Positions 1 to 8,636 of a stretch of DNA of 50,006 nucleotides are shown in pieces. Under the pieces are notes generated by a model. That model ran no database searches, was not told where the DNA came from, and saw only the letters and a program-made list of their open reading frames with translations. The first letter of the stretch is position 1. The number at the start of each line of letters is the position of its first letter. The position numbers and the translations under genes are program-made. The stretch is from Alphaproteobacteria bacterium (GTDB taxonomy: Bacteria > Pseudomonadota > Alphaproteobacteria > SMXP01), in contig JAJFIM010000172.1 in assembly GCA_021774995.1 (NCBI GenBank), positions 1 to 50,006 of the forward strand. The letters are read 5' to 3'.

Positions 1-339
1 CATCAAAGTCGCCAGCAAGCCGATCAAGGTCATGGGCACGACCACGCGACTCACGACCATGACAGCCAAACGCAGGCAAGTGACCATCATCCTATAAATT
101 TGGATGTTGTGACCTATTTCAGCGAGTATTTGCATGTTGATCTGCAAAGCCCCGATCAAGTCGTGTTGAAAGCCTCAACGCCGGATTTACACGATATTGC
201 TTTTATCTTGCCTGCGGATATTAAGCCGCAACACCGCTATGAACTGGCTTCTGCTCAGAGCCGAGCGCCACCTGATTGGCGAAGGTATAGACAGGACAAT
301 ACTTCCCTTTATCTCTCAACGCAGCGTCTACGGATTTAG
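1..339 (+). CDS. C-terminal part of a His-rich protein, cut by the left edge
   Basis: The frame is open from the first base of the window and stops at 337-339, so the gene starts outside. The first 35 or so residues are rich in His and Asp (several H-D-H and G-H-D-H groups), as in metal-binding linkers. About 75 residues without a recognised domain follow. It lies upstream of a HupE/UreJ-like gene, an anchor protein and an MFS exporter on the same strand, which suggests membership of a metal-handling cassette. The last ~25 residues (rich in Arg and Ser) look less protein-like, so a late frameshift is possible. No function is assigned. Confidence 0.5.
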   Translation, partial: HQSRQQADQGHGHDHATHDHDSQTQASDHHPINLDVVTYFSEYLHVDLQSPDQVVLKASTPDLHDIAFILPADIKPQHRYELASAQSRAPPDWRRYRQDNTSLYLSTQRLRI

Positions 340-452
340 AAATTAATTCGTAAGGCGTATTTTCGTGTCTGCTTTGCGGCGGACGCTCGTAATCCATGCG
401 CCTTTTCCTAACTTTCTAAACAACAACTCTCTAAACAATGGAGACAATTTTA

Positions 453-1178
453 ATGATTAATTATTTTCAATCTATGACGGGCAAAGACCGCCTGTTTGCC
501 TTTATGGGGCTGGCCATGATGATGGTTGCCCTGTTTGGCATTATCCCCGATGCGTGGGCACATGGCGTCACGCAAGGCGATAAAGGTTATATTCAAGAAA
601 CCGTGGGTATCCACCCAATCCCCTTTATCTACCTTGGTGCTAAACACATGATGACGGGCTATGACCACTTGCTGTTCTTGCTCGGCGTGATCTTCTTCCT
701 CTATCGCATGAAGGACGTAACCATTTATGTCAGCCTATTTGCGGTTGGCCATGTGGTGACGCTGCTTTCCGGCGTTTTGATGGAAATTAGCATTAGCTCG
801 TATATCATTGATGCCATTATCGGCTTTTCCGTGGTTTACAAGGCATTGGATAATATGGGGGCGTATCAACGCTGGTTTGGGGTTCAGCCCAATACCAAGG
901 TTGCAACATTCCTGTTTGGTCTAATGCACGGCTTTGGTTTGGCGACTAAAATTTTGGACTATGAATTATCGCCTGATGGACTGCTACCGAATTTGATCTT
1001 CTTCAATGTTGGTGTGGAGCTAGGACAAATTCTGGCACTGGCCGCGATCCTGATTGCGATTACCTATTGGCGAAAATCCGGTAGCTTCTTGCACCACGCT
1101 TATAAAGCCAATGCCGTCATGATGATGCTGGGCTTTTTGCTCATGTTTTATCAAATTACTGGCTACATCGTTCAATAA
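453..1178 (+). CDS. HupE/UreJ-family membrane protein
   Basis: This is a polytopic membrane protein of 241 residues with about six or seven hydrophobic segments. It carries the family hallmarks H-M-M-T-G-Y-D-H-L-L-F near residues 65-75, L-M-H-G-F-G-L-A in the middle and N-V-G-V-E-L-G-Q near the end. HupE/UreJ relatives are linked to nickel or other metal uptake, and this branch is often found in heavy-metal cassettes. I prefer the ATG at 453 to an in-frame ATG at 438, because GGAGAC at 440-445 is well placed for 453. The next gene follows after 31 bp on the same strand, so co-transcription is likely. The exact metal cannot be read from the sequence. Confidence 0.85.
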   Translation: MINYFQSMTGKDRLFAFMGLAMMMVALFGIIPDAWAHGVTQGDKGYIQETVGIHPIPFIYLGAKHMMTGYDHLLFLLGVIFFLYRMKDVTIYVSLFAVGHVVTLLSGVLMEISISSYIIDAIIGFSVVYKALDNMGAYQRWFGVQPNTKVATFLFGLMHGFGLATKILDYELSPDGLLPNLIFFNVGVELGQILALAAILIAITYWRKSGSFLHHAYKANAVMMMLGFLLMFYQITGYIVQ

Positions 1179-1209
1179 TTCAAACTGACAAACTTAAAAG
1201 GAAAACATA

Positions 1210-1818
1210 ATGTTTAATTCAAATATACCATCTGACAGAGAAGTGCCCTCAACAGGGAAGCTCATTAAATCAACCATTTTAGCAGCGATTACGGCTGGAA
1301 TTTTGCTGGTTACTGTGGTCATGCCTGCCGAATACGGCATTGACCCAACAGGAGTGGGCAATGCTATTGGCCTTAAACGCATGGGTGATATTAAAACCTC
1401 ACTAGCCGAAGAAGCGGCGCAAGATGCTGCTAAGGATACCCAAACCGCAGTTGTGGTTGAAGTTGAGACGGAGCCGCAAGTAGTATCGGAAACTGTACCT
1501 ACCCAAAGCCATGAAAGAGAAGTCACACTTGCGCCGGATGAAGGCACAGAGATTAAGCTGACCATGACCAAGGGCGCAAAGGTTGATTACGTGTGGAAAA
1601 CCAATGGCGGCAAAGCAAACTTTGATGTGCATGGTGACTCAAAGAAGCTGAAGATTGATTATCACAGCTACGCCAAAGGTTCAGAGCAGAAAAGCGAAGG
1701 TACGTTAGAGGCCGCTTTTAATGGAAATCATGGCTGGTTCTGGCGCAATCGTACGAAAGAGCCTTTGACTATTACCCTAAAAACTAACGGTGAATACACC
1801 GACATTAAGCGTTACTAA
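1210..1818 (+). CDS. Single-pass membrane-anchor protein of the metal cassette
   Basis: This protein has 202 residues: a short polar N-terminus, one hydrophobic segment at about 19-39, then a conserved-looking motif (P-A-E-Y-G-I-D-P-T-G) and an acidic linker. A beta-rich periplasmic domain follows. Proteins of this design are annotated as transmembrane anchor proteins beside HupE-like and efflux genes in alphaproteobacteria. A good ribosome binding site (AAAAGGAAAAC) precedes the ATG. It probably sits in the inner membrane with the C-terminus in the periplasm. Its biochemical role is unknown; the context suggests assistance to a metal transporter. Confidence 0.7.
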   Translation: MFNSNIPSDREVPSTGKLIKSTILAAITAGILLVTVVMPAEYGIDPTGVGNAIGLKRMGDIKTSLAEEAAQDAAKDTQTAVVVEVETEPQVVSETVPTQSHEREVTLAPDEGTEIKLTMTKGAKVDYVWKTNGGKANFDVHGDSKKLKIDYHSYAKGSEQKSEGTLEAAFNGNHGWFWRNRTKEPLTITLKTNGEYTDIKRY

Positions 1819-1850
1819 ACCCACTCACGAGAAAAGAAAGGACAACTCTC

Positions 1851-1979
1851 ATGAAAAAACTAACCAACCCTAAAATTTTAATTCCTATTTTAATCGTTGT
1901 AGCTGTATTGATTGTTATCGCAGTCACCAGCATGACAGGCGGTGAAATGGCGGTCAGCGATCACGGCCATACACACTAG
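1851..1979 (+). CDS. Small membrane peptide with a His-containing tail (42 aa)
   Basis: This short reading frame has a strong ribosome binding site (GAAAGGACAA at 1836-1845) and ATG at 1851. It encodes a Lys-rich start, one long hydrophobic helix (about residues 9-27) and a tail ending H-G-H-T-H. It lies in the 175-bp gap between the anchor protein and the MFS exporter, in the same direction. The His-rich end matches the metal theme of its neighbours. I do not recognise a named family. It could be a small subunit or regulator of the exporter. Size and ribosome binding site make it a believable gene. Confidence 0.6.
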   Translation: MKKLTNPKILIPILIVVAVLIVIAVTSMTGGEMAVSDHGHTH

Positions 1980-1993
1980 AAAGTAACAGTAAA

Positions 1994-3337
1994 ATGCTAG
2001 AGCCACTCAAAAACTCGACCTACAGGCATTTGTTCTCAGCGCAGGTTATCGCGCTGTTAGGGACAGGCTTGACCACGGTGGCTCTAGCATTGCTGACCTA
2101 TGATCTGGCGGGCGACAAGGCCGGAACCGTCCTCGGCACAGCCCTTGCGCTTAAAATGGTGGCTTATGTGACCATTGCGCCGATTATTGGCGGGCTGGCA
2201 GCGGCCTTGCCGCGCAAAAGGGTTTTGGTCACGCTTGATCTTATCCGCGCTGGCTTTGTATTGTGCTTGCCGTTTGTCAGTGAAATCTGGCAAATCTATC
2301 TTATCATCTTCCTCATGCAATCCTGCTCTGCCGGATTCACGCCGATGTTTCAGGCGACCATACCGGATATTATTCCCGATGAAAAAACCTACACCAAAGC
2401 CTTGTCGCTTTCGCGGCTGGCCTATGATCTGGAATCTCTGGTTAGCCCGATGCTGGCGGCGCTGGCTCTATTGTTTATCAGCTTTGACGCACTGTTTGCC
2501 ACTAACGCCGTGGCCTTCCTGATTTCGGCGGCGCTGGTTGTTACAGCGACTTTTCCAAAAAGGGAGAGAGCCAAGGATGCCAGAGTTATATCGGTTTGGG
2601 AGAAAATCAGTTTCGGCACACGCGCCTATCTCGCCACGCCGCGCCTAAGAGGGTTGCTTGCGCTTTCTCTGGCTGTATCTGCGGCAGGGGCAATGGTGAT
2701 CGTCAATACAGTTGTGATTGTACGTGGTAGTTTCGGATTGGACGCGCAAGATGTGGCTCTGGCTTTTGCGGCCTATGGCGGCGGCTCAATGCTGGCAGCT
2801 TTTACACTTCCAAAGTTACTGGACTATCTGCCGGATCGTCCCGTTATGCTCAGCGGGGCAATTGTTCTGGCCGTTGGTTTACTGGCTGGCTCTACTGTTT
2901 CAACATTCTTCTGGCTTCTGCCCGTATGGTTTTTATTAGGCAGTGCAGCCTCGCTCATCAATACACCAACAGGGCGATTGCTTCGCCGTTCTTCTGCAGA
3001 ACAGGACCGCCCCGCTTATTTCGCCGCGCAGTTTTCTCTCTCTCATGCCTGCTGGTTAATTACATACCCGCTTGTCGGCTTTCTCGGCGCATCCATGGGT
3101 ATCACGGAAACGTTTTATATTCTGATAGGAATTGTATTACTGGGCTTTGTTCTTGCGCTGTTTTTATGGCCAGCCGAAGATCACGCAGCTCTTACCCATA
3201 CGCATAAAGACCTTGATCCCAATGATCCGCATTTAGCAGATGCTAAAGCCGTAAAAGATGGATATCGACATAACCATGATTACGTAATTGACAAAAAACA
3301 TCCTTCATGGCCAGGGCATAATAATTTTTTTAAATAG
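1994..3337 (+). CDS. MFS exporter with a His-rich C-terminus, probably metal efflux
   Basis: This 447-residue protein has about twelve membrane helices and belongs to the major facilitator superfamily, in the MFS_3/enterobactin-exporter-like group. The last ~55 residues are hydrophilic with many His and Asp, including H-T-H near the last membrane helix and further His residues to the end. NreB-type nickel exporters have a comparable His-rich tail, so divalent metal export is the best guess. It closes the plus-strand metal cassette, and its stop overlaps the convergent minus-strand gene by 8 bp. The ribosome binding site before the ATG is weak. The substrate is inferred only. Confidence 0.8.
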   Translation: MLEPLKNSTYRHLFSAQVIALLGTGLTTVALALLTYDLAGDKAGTVLGTALALKMVAYVTIAPIIGGLAAALPRKRVLVTLDLIRAGFVLCLPFVSEIWQIYLIIFLMQSCSAGFTPMFQATIPDIIPDEKTYTKALSLSRLAYDLESLVSPMLAALALLFISFDALFATNAVAFLISAALVVTATFPKRERAKDARVISVWEKISFGTRAYLATPRLRGLLALSLAVSAAGAMVIVNTVVIVRGSFGLDAQDVALAFAAYGGGSMLAAFTLPKLLDYLPDRPVMLSGAIVLAVGLLAGSTVSTFFWLLPVWFLLGSAASLINTPTGRLLRRSSAEQDRPAYFAAQFSLSHACWLITYPLVGFLGASMGITETFYILIGIVLLGFVLALFLWPAEDHAALTHTHKDLDPNDPHLADAKAVKDGYRHNHDYVIDKKHPSWPGHNNFFK

Positions 3338-3629
3338 ATTGCCAAATCCAAACCAATAATAGTCCAATAACACCCCATCCAATGCAGAAAAACACCGCCA
3401 CGCGAATAAAAAGACCTAATGCACCTAATATTCCGCCAACAATACTGGATGGGACGATAGTGGCCGCAAATCTTGCCCATTTGGGCCATTCATCTGGAAT
3501 GAACTCTTGAAGGTTATAACCGGTAAAGCCCGCAGCAATGATAAAGACCCAAAAGCTCCATACGCTAATAGCGTGAACTTCGTATTCTTCTTCATCCATA
3601 AAATCATCGCCAACGCGTCTGTATGCCAT
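3330..3629 (-). CDS. Small inner-membrane protein downstream of the relaxase
   Basis: This 99-residue protein has an acidic N-terminus and two or three hydrophobic helices (about 23-43 and 60-97). A very strong ribosome binding site (GAGGAGG) lies inside the end of the preceding gene, and the start is 2 bp beyond that gene's stop. It is the third gene of the relaxase-RHH-membrane protein operon. No family is recognised. Position suggests a role in mobilisation, for example placing the relaxosome at the membrane, but this is inference. Confidence 0.6.
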   Translation of the reverse strand: MAYRRVGDDFMDEEEYEVHAISVWSFWVFIIAAGFTGYNLQEFIPDEWPKWARFAATIVPSSIVGGILGALGLFIRVAVFFCIGWGVIGLLLVWIWQSI

Positions 3630-3631
3630 AA

Positions 3632-4054
3632 TTAAACCTCCTCACCCCGATCAGATAGAGGTTTTAACTCTGACATACCGCGCACGATGGTTTCCATGAA
3701 GGAATCCAGACGCGCATTGGCTTCGACCTCTTTCGGAGTTTTATCATCTTCTGGAATGGAAGGATGGTGCATAAAAAACTCATGGGTGAATTTTAAGATC
3801 AGCTCTTGGATAAAGGCCATATCTCTTGCACTTTTCTTACGGTGTGATGCCAGGGACGCAGAAAATTGATTATAAAGTTTCACCAAATCAGCATCCCGAT
3901 CATTACGATGTTCAGGAAACATCGCATAGCGAAGCCCATCATTGGTAATCGCTGATACATTGGGATTATGAGAGGCTTTCATTTGCTTCTCTAGCGCTTC
4001 CCATACATCTTCGTCAAAATAGACTGTTTTTTGAACACGTTTTGCTTTTGCCAT
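3632..4054 (-). CDS. RHH-type relaxosome accessory protein candidate
   Basis: This 140-residue protein has a basic N-terminus (K-A-K-R-V-Q-K-T-V-Y-F) followed by predicted helices, the pattern of a ribbon-helix-helix DNA-binding domain. The rest is helical and charged. It begins 2 bp after the relaxase stop and has its own ribosome binding site (AAAGAGAAC), so the two are co-expressed. RHH proteins beside relaxases commonly bind oriT and help nicking, as MobC or TraY types do. The RHH call comes from the N-terminal strand pattern and the context, not from a clear family match. Confidence 0.6.
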   Translation of the reverse strand: MAKAKRVQKTVYFDEDVWEALEKQMKASHNPNVSAITNDGLRYAMFPEHRNDRDADLVKLYNQFSASLASHRKKSARDMAFIQELILKFTHEFFMHHPSIPEDDKTPKEVEANARLDSFMETIVRGMSELKPLSDRGEEV

Positions 4055-4056
4055 TT

Positions 4057-6111
4057 TTATAGTTCTCTTTCTTGATCTTTATCGTTTGCGCGCGCCTGTT
4101 CCTGTTGTTTGGCTTGCTCCAATGCCTTCATCTGGAATGTGCCGCGATCAAGCTCATTAAAGATGATTTTTGACCCCTTCTCTATCTCCGGCGCTTTATC
4201 CAATCTCGCCATTTGCAAATCTTTGCCTTGCATCACTACAGCCCATTTACCACTTTCAAGCTCTGTATGGCCCAAATAAGTATATTCTTTATTGGCACTG
4301 ACTTTTTGAGCATTAAACTCTAAGCCTGCTTTTGTAGCCAAGAATTTGCCTTCCTGATGCACTTCCATGACTGTTAGATCGCGTAAAGCAGTCTTTCTGA
4401 GTGCAAAATCACCATTGGATTGAATGAGGGCAAGATTGTTCTTCACAAGCCAGTCTTGGCGTTTTTCTAGCGCTTTTTCTAAATTCTGATCACTTTGGGC
4501 AATGCCTGATTTTGATCGAGAACGCGCATACAGTTCTTTATCAAGCCATGTTTTCTTGGCCGCATCGGTTAAATCTTCTGGCGCTTGGGCAGATAAAACA
4601 TCCAGTTTTGGATAGAAGCGCTTTTTCTCACGCGCATTGATTTTAGCTGATATTTCCGCGCCCTGTTTTATAACATCTTCTGGCACTTTATATCTCCCCT
4701 GCCCCATATCAACGACAGCTTCATTTTGCTCTAATGTTTCAATCCGCTTGATGTGAGAAGCTAAATATCCCTCTCTGGCATCTTCCTCGATGTAATTCTG
4801 CTCTTTTTCGATATAAAGGCGATGCTTTTCAATATCGTAAATACCATCATTTTGGCGTGCAATCAGGTTGATATTGTAATCCGCACGACCGCTAGACTGA
4901 TCGAATGGCCGCACACGTATTAAAGCACCCTTATCCAGTTTCTCGTAATTGAATGGCTCACCAACTGGCACATAGTGTTTACCGCCGCCAAGAGCTTCAA
5001 CAACAATATACTTCTTATCTGTCAATTCATCAGCTGGCCCTTTATCAAGAACGCGCCCCTCGATCGTGGCACCCTCGCCCGCTTTGAGTGAATACACCGC
5101 TAAATCATCTAACTCGCCATCTAATCTGCCATAAAGCTGTTTTATGACATCATTACGCGTGGCGATTTTATAGAGAACATCCTGATAACCTTCATTGAGA
5201 GTGAACATGCCCGGAGGAGACTCTATCGCCAATCCTGTTGTGGTCAGATAGTGCAAACGCCCCTTCAAGGAAGATTCATAATAAGCCGATTTATCAAAAT
5301 TATTTGCTTTACGAACATCAATAACGCCATCCTCATTGACCTGTCTTTCGATGAAACGATCTAAAGATGTTACGCGTAAGGCGTCCACTTCTTTTTCGAT
5401 AGATTTCTGAATATCATCCAGGCTACGCTCACCGAGCAGCTCTGTTGCTATCTCTTGCGCACGAGCGCGGACTCCAAAAGCAATGTAATCTCGCCCTATA
5501 ACCAGATCATTACCGCGCCCGTCCCTACCCTGAATAATAACATGAGCATGGGTATCATCCGTATCGTAATGAACCGCCCCAACCCAGCTTAACTTAACTT
5601 TCAAGTCACGCTCAACACACTTCATGACCTTGCGGATATAACCCTGAAAATCTTCTATATCTTCTCCGCGCTCTGGCGAGATAATCATTCTGAAATGGTG
5701 ACGATCATTTTTGCATAATTCAAAGAAATCTTGGCGCGCCAAACCTTCATTCTCACCATCAAACAGGATAGCTTTCTCGCCGTCCTGACCTGCCCTATTA
5801 CGGCTAATATAATGGATGTGATGATAGAGGTTTTGCCCACCACTCCCTGCGCCAGAGCCAACCCCTTTTGTCTTATTCTTCACTGGATTGACTTTAACAA
5901 CTACGCGCTGAGCTGATGCCATCCCTGCAAATGAGTTACCGCGATAAACTCCATCACGGCGTTTAATTTTCTTCGGGCCTGACGATCTATGGCCATGTCT
6001 ATTTAGCTTTTTGAAGAATGCCTTTCTGGGGCTGTCTCTTGTCACAACGAGAGGACGCGCAGCAGAGTTGCCACCCGTATCTTCCTCGTTATTGAGCCTG
6101 TCTAAAAACAT
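4057..6111 (-). CDS. VirD2/MobA-type relaxase with DUF3363-like C-terminal region
   Basis: This 684-residue conjugative relaxase would cut one DNA strand at oriT and lead it into the recipient. The N-terminal 60 residues are basic. The nuclease domain covers about 65-260: L-Y-H-H-I-H-Y-I-S-R at 95-104 supplies the likely catalytic tyrosine (Y96 or Y101), and H-Y-D-T-D-D-T-H-A-H at 181-190 is the HUH metal-binding motif (H181, H188, H190). The long C-terminal region matches DUF3363-type relaxases of alphaproteobacterial plasmids in length and layout. It heads a minus-strand operon with the RHH and membrane genes. The AT-rich region upstream is the natural place for oriT. Confidence 0.9.
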   Translation of the reverse strand: MFLDRLNNEEDTGGNSAARPLVVTRDSPRKAFFKKLNRHGHRSSGPKKIKRRDGVYRGNSFAGMASAQRVVVKVNPVKNKTKGVGSGAGSGGQNLYHHIHYISRNRAGQDGEKAILFDGENEGLARQDFFELCKNDRHHFRMIISPERGEDIEDFQGYIRKVMKCVERDLKVKLSWVGAVHYDTDDTHAHVIIQGRDGRGNDLVIGRDYIAFGVRARAQEIATELLGERSLDDIQKSIEKEVDALRVTSLDRFIERQVNEDGVIDVRKANNFDKSAYYESSLKGRLHYLTTTGLAIESPPGMFTLNEGYQDVLYKIATRNDVIKQLYGRLDGELDDLAVYSLKAGEGATIEGRVLDKGPADELTDKKYIVVEALGGGKHYVPVGEPFNYEKLDKGALIRVRPFDQSSGRADYNINLIARQNDGIYDIEKHRLYIEKEQNYIEEDAREGYLASHIKRIETLEQNEAVVDMGQGRYKVPEDVIKQGAEISAKINAREKKRFYPKLDVLSAQAPEDLTDAAKKTWLDKELYARSRSKSGIAQSDQNLEKALEKRQDWLVKNNLALIQSNGDFALRKTALRDLTVMEVHQEGKFLATKAGLEFNAQKVSANKEYTYLGHTELESGKWAVVMQGKDLQMARLDKAPEIEKGSKIIFNELDRGTFQMKALEQAKQQEQARANDKDQEREL

Positions 6112-6403
6112 TTTTCTGATCTTCTTCGCTTTTAAATTCTTGTTTGGTTAGGCGCAAACGCGCACTAATTTACCCTTACAGTATATAACTTAATAAAACT
6201 TATTTCAAGAACTTTAAACTCTTAAATTACTCAATAATAACAATAAGTTCATATAAATATAATTTATATCTTTTATCTTGTATTAATATATCTCTATCTA
6301 TCCATACACCCTACATCATCCTTCTTTATCACAATCAATCCTCCACTCTCGTCTGCTTCCATACTTTTCAAACGCTTGCAAAATACAGTCTATGAACGCA
6401 CAA
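6112..6403. other. AT-rich intergenic region upstream of the relaxase, candidate oriT zone
   Basis: No gene is seen here. The segment holds G-C-G-C repeats around 6152-6162, then a very AT-rich stretch (about 6180-6300). A C/T-rich stretch on the plus strand (about 6300-6360) follows, containing ATCCTT at 6318-6323 and ATCCTCC at 6338-6344. VirD2-type relaxases often cut near an ATCCTG-like sequence, so these are weak nic candidates. Location directly before the relaxase start is the main argument. Relaxase promoter elements should also lie here. Confidence 0.35.
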
Positions 6404-6433
6404 AAAACTCTGACCTATTAAAGCCAGAGTTTT
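6404..6433. terminator. Hairpin with flanking A and T runs
   Basis: AAAACTCTG (6404-6412) pairs with CAGAGTTTT (6425-6433) around a 12-base loop. The A and T runs on either side allow it to end transcripts in either direction. It lies just beyond the stronger terminator of the DUF736 gene and ahead of the oriT zone. Confidence 0.45.
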
Positions 6434-6449
6434 ATTTGAGATAGAAAAA

Positions 6450-6470
6450 AGCCCCTCATTGCGAGGGGCT
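6450..6470 (-). terminator. Intrinsic terminator of the DUF736 gene
   Basis: AGCCCCTC (6450-6457) and GAGGGGCT (6463-6470) form a perfect 8-bp GC-rich stem with a 5-base loop. Read on the minus strand it is followed by a run of T. It starts 7 bp beyond the DUF736 stop. Confidence 0.85.
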
Positions 6471-6477
6471 AGGTTCG

Positions 6478-6783
6478 TTAGTTTTGGCGTGACCAGATAA
6501 GAATATATTGATCGTCTTTTTGAACCAGGTTGGCGTAAATCGGATTTGGAAATTCCGGTGCATCAAGCTGTACTGAAACATATGAGTTTTGATTATCGCT
6601 AATCTTATTCCAACCTGCCCCAGCTTCAAAACCTCCGATTTTTGCTCTGAAATCAGGCTTGTTATCGTTTGTTTCACCATCACCGATGGGCTGTAATTTG
6701 AGGTGGAAATTCAGGGTTGCTGTTTTAAGCTTTCCTTCAAAACTACCATTTTCTTGTTTTTTCATATTTGCTATAATTGACAT
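6478..6783 (-). CDS. DUF736-family protein
   Basis: This 101-residue protein matches the DUF736 pattern: F-E-G-K-L-K-T-A-T-L-N at the start, N-D-N-K-P-D-F-R-A-K-I-G-G in the middle, and Y-V-S-V-Q-L-D-A-P-E-F with P-N-P-I-Y-A-N-L-V near the end, closing with I-W-S-R. DUF736 proteins are abundant on alphaproteobacterial plasmids and conjugative elements; their function is not established. The ribosome binding site AAGGAAG is well placed before the ATG. It is a single-gene unit with its own terminator. A broken second copy lies nearby at 7097-7165. Confidence 0.9.
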   Translation of the reverse strand: MSIIANMKKQENGSFEGKLKTATLNFHLKLQPIGDGETNDNKPDFRAKIGGFEAGAGWNKISDNQNSYVSVQLDAPEFPNPIYANLVQKDDQYILIWSRQN

Positions 6784-7096
6784 TGTATCTTCCTTTTAAT
6801 TTTACTCTTAGAACAACACCTTGTTGCTCTTTCTTATGGCGTAATAATTCACTGGCCGCTTTCGACGCGTCACAGATTAAATTTGTCTTTCGCGAGGAAT
6901 TTATCGCTTGCGATAAAGGGGAAATTTATTCTTGACGCATAGGCGAAGGCAGGTCAGTTAAGTTAGCCAATTTAGAAAGGCATAAGGCTGTTTGGGCGGT
7001 AAATATTTCAACGGCAAAATTTTTAGGGTAATTTCATATATGACATAACATTAATAGTTTTAGAGGCTCTATCACCCCCCTATTCCATCCAATTAC
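6784..7096. other. Intergenic region with promoter and hairpin
   Basis: No gene is visible. It must carry the promoter of the minus-strand DUF736 gene. TTATCGC-TT-GCGATAA at 6901-6916 is a perfect 7-bp inverted repeat, possibly an operator. The rest shows no recognisable feature. Confidence 0.4.
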
Positions 7097-7165
7097 AAAA
7101 GAGTCATACTGAAAACGAAATCAGCATGGCGCTTAAAAATCGGAGGTTTTGAAGCTGGGGCAGGT
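7097..7165 (+). pseudogene. Remnant of a second DUF736 gene
   Basis: Read in the frame of codon 7133-7135, this segment encodes S-A-W-R-L-K-I-G-G-F-E-A-G-A-G, which aligns with P-D-F-R-A-K-I-G-G-F-E-A-G-A-G of the intact DUF736 protein. Bases 7135-7165 are a 31-bp perfect inverted copy of 6613-6643. There is no start codon, and the match ends 1 bp before the stop of the convergent methylase. It is a scar of recombination between DUF736 copies. Confidence 0.65.
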
Positions 7166-7166
7166 A

Positions 7167-8609
7167 TTATGCTGCGTCCTCATTTTGGGCATCACTGCCA
7201 AGCCATTGCCGACCCTTTGCAGCTGTCTTATTAAAAAGAGCCCAATCTTCATTATTTTTGAATGTCAGATGAACCGTTCCCTTCATATAGAATTTTATAT
7301 CGAAAAATCGGCTTTCGGTCAGATTATCAAAAGGGCTGTGAATATCACGGCCTAAAATATCAAACTTGCGCTTTAGCGCCTGCCCTATTGTTTCGCAATG
7401 TTCAAACGGGCGAGCTGTCATAAAACAAAGCACACGATCCAAATCATTATAAATATCCATTGAATGACCGTAATGCATACTGAAATATCGCCCCCATTTC
7501 TTGTTAAACTCACAGCCATAGGGAAAAACAATCTTCTTATTGATTTTATAATTATCGTTGCTTTTCCATCCTTCACTATGATTGCTATTGCCCTTGTAAT
7601 AACGGCATAACTCGTCAAATACGTTGGCAACGGATTGTTCAAAGAGTTTTTGGCGTTGTTCAAACACATTTTGAAGCGTGCCTTTAATATTTTCCTTTGT
7701 GAACGGAATATTGCCGTTCCTATCAACATCGCGCAAAAGCTCGTCACGCTGTTTTCTATCAAGGTGTTTGTGAAACTCCATCTTAGAAAACACCTCATGC
7801 CATGCAGTATTGCGGTGCTTTTTGATAAATGCGGCTTTGGCGGAATTGATATTTTTTGTCGCCATACCAAGAATGGAGGATAAATCGCTTTGATAGATGG
7901 TCACATTATTAGCATCCATATAGCTTTGGGCTTTGCGGATATGCTGGAAGGCTTTGAACATATTGGCGTTCGCCTCGTCATAGAAATGTTGCATATTCCC
8001 CAAGCGGTCTATGACAGCAGGAATATTCCCAAAATCAATATCATCATTCACGGCGCGTTCTGTTTTCTCTGTCGCCCATAAATCAAGACTATCGTCCTCA
8101 GCCTCCTTTTTAAGATAAACAAGCGCAACGTCCACGCCCGTTTTGCGCTCGGCTGTGGCGAAACAATCACCTAAATATTCAACCGCGCCGTTATTTTCTA
8201 TGATCTCAGCAAGTAATTTTCGGGTTTTTGTATAAGGGTTGCGGAGTGTTTCAGCATTGAGAAGACAAACAATCTCGCCAGAGAATAGAAAATTCCATGC
8301 TTTTAATAAATGCTCGTCCCCATTGGAAAATGGCGGGTTCATCAATATAGCGTCATAATAGCAAACACCATCATAGCTAAGAAAATCATGCCCCACGATT
8401 GGAAAGTCTTTATCACGCAATACCGCGCAAAGTTCGGGCGAATTTTCAATGCAATCAACCGACGCGGAGCGTCTTGATGCTAGGGTAAATTCAGCTATGT
8501 CGCCCTTTCCTGCGCTCGGCTCTAAAAAATGCTCTGCCGAACGGCTGATTTTAGAAAGCATAGTTTTTATTACGGCTTGAGGGGTTGGAAAAAATTCGTC
8601 TGTAAACAT
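7167..8609 (-). CDS. N6-adenine DNA methyltransferase with DUF4942-like C-terminus
   Basis: This 480-residue protein has the SAM-binding motif F-L-E-P-S-A-G-K-G-D-I (about 28-38) and the catalytic motif N-P-P-F at 91-94, typical of N6-adenine methyltransferases. The C-terminal ~270 residues resemble the DUF4942 region found on such plasmid-borne enzymes. No nuclease partner is adjacent, so it looks like an orphan methylase that could mask plasmid sites from host restriction or regulate expression. A good ribosome binding site (AAGGATAGATCG) precedes the ATG. A strong terminator separates it from parB upstream. Confidence 0.85.
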   Translation of the reverse strand: MFTDEFFPTPQAVIKTMLSKISRSAEHFLEPSAGKGDIAEFTLASRRSASVDCIENSPELCAVLRDKDFPIVGHDFLSYDGVCYYDAILMNPPFSNGDEHLLKAWNFLFSGEIVCLLNAETLRNPYTKTRKLLAEIIENNGAVEYLGDCFATAERKTGVDVALVYLKKEAEDDSLDLWATEKTERAVNDDIDFGNIPAVIDRLGNMQHFYDEANANMFKAFQHIRKAQSYMDANNVTIYQSDLSSILGMATKNINSAKAAFIKKHRNTAWHEVFSKMEFHKHLDRKQRDELLRDVDRNGNIPFTKENIKGTLQNVFEQRQKLFEQSVANVFDELCRYYKGNSNHSEGWKSNDNYKINKKIVFPYGCEFNKKWGRYFSMHYGHSMDIYNDLDRVLCFMTARPFEHCETIGQALKRKFDILGRDIHSPFDNLTESRFFDIKFYMKGTVHLTFKNNEDWALFNKTAAKGRQWLGSDAQNEDAA

Positions 8610-8636
8610 CGATCTATCCTTATAAAAAATTGAGAA

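Noticed and set aside
438..452. Start of the HupE/UreJ-like gene at 438
   Set aside because: The ribosome binding site GGAGAC lies after this ATG and is correctly spaced for the ATG at 453.
1194..1571. Ser/Val-rich minus-strand frame opposite the anchor protein
   Set aside because: It is the antisense of a clear gene with a ribosome binding site and domain structure, and its composition is repetitive.
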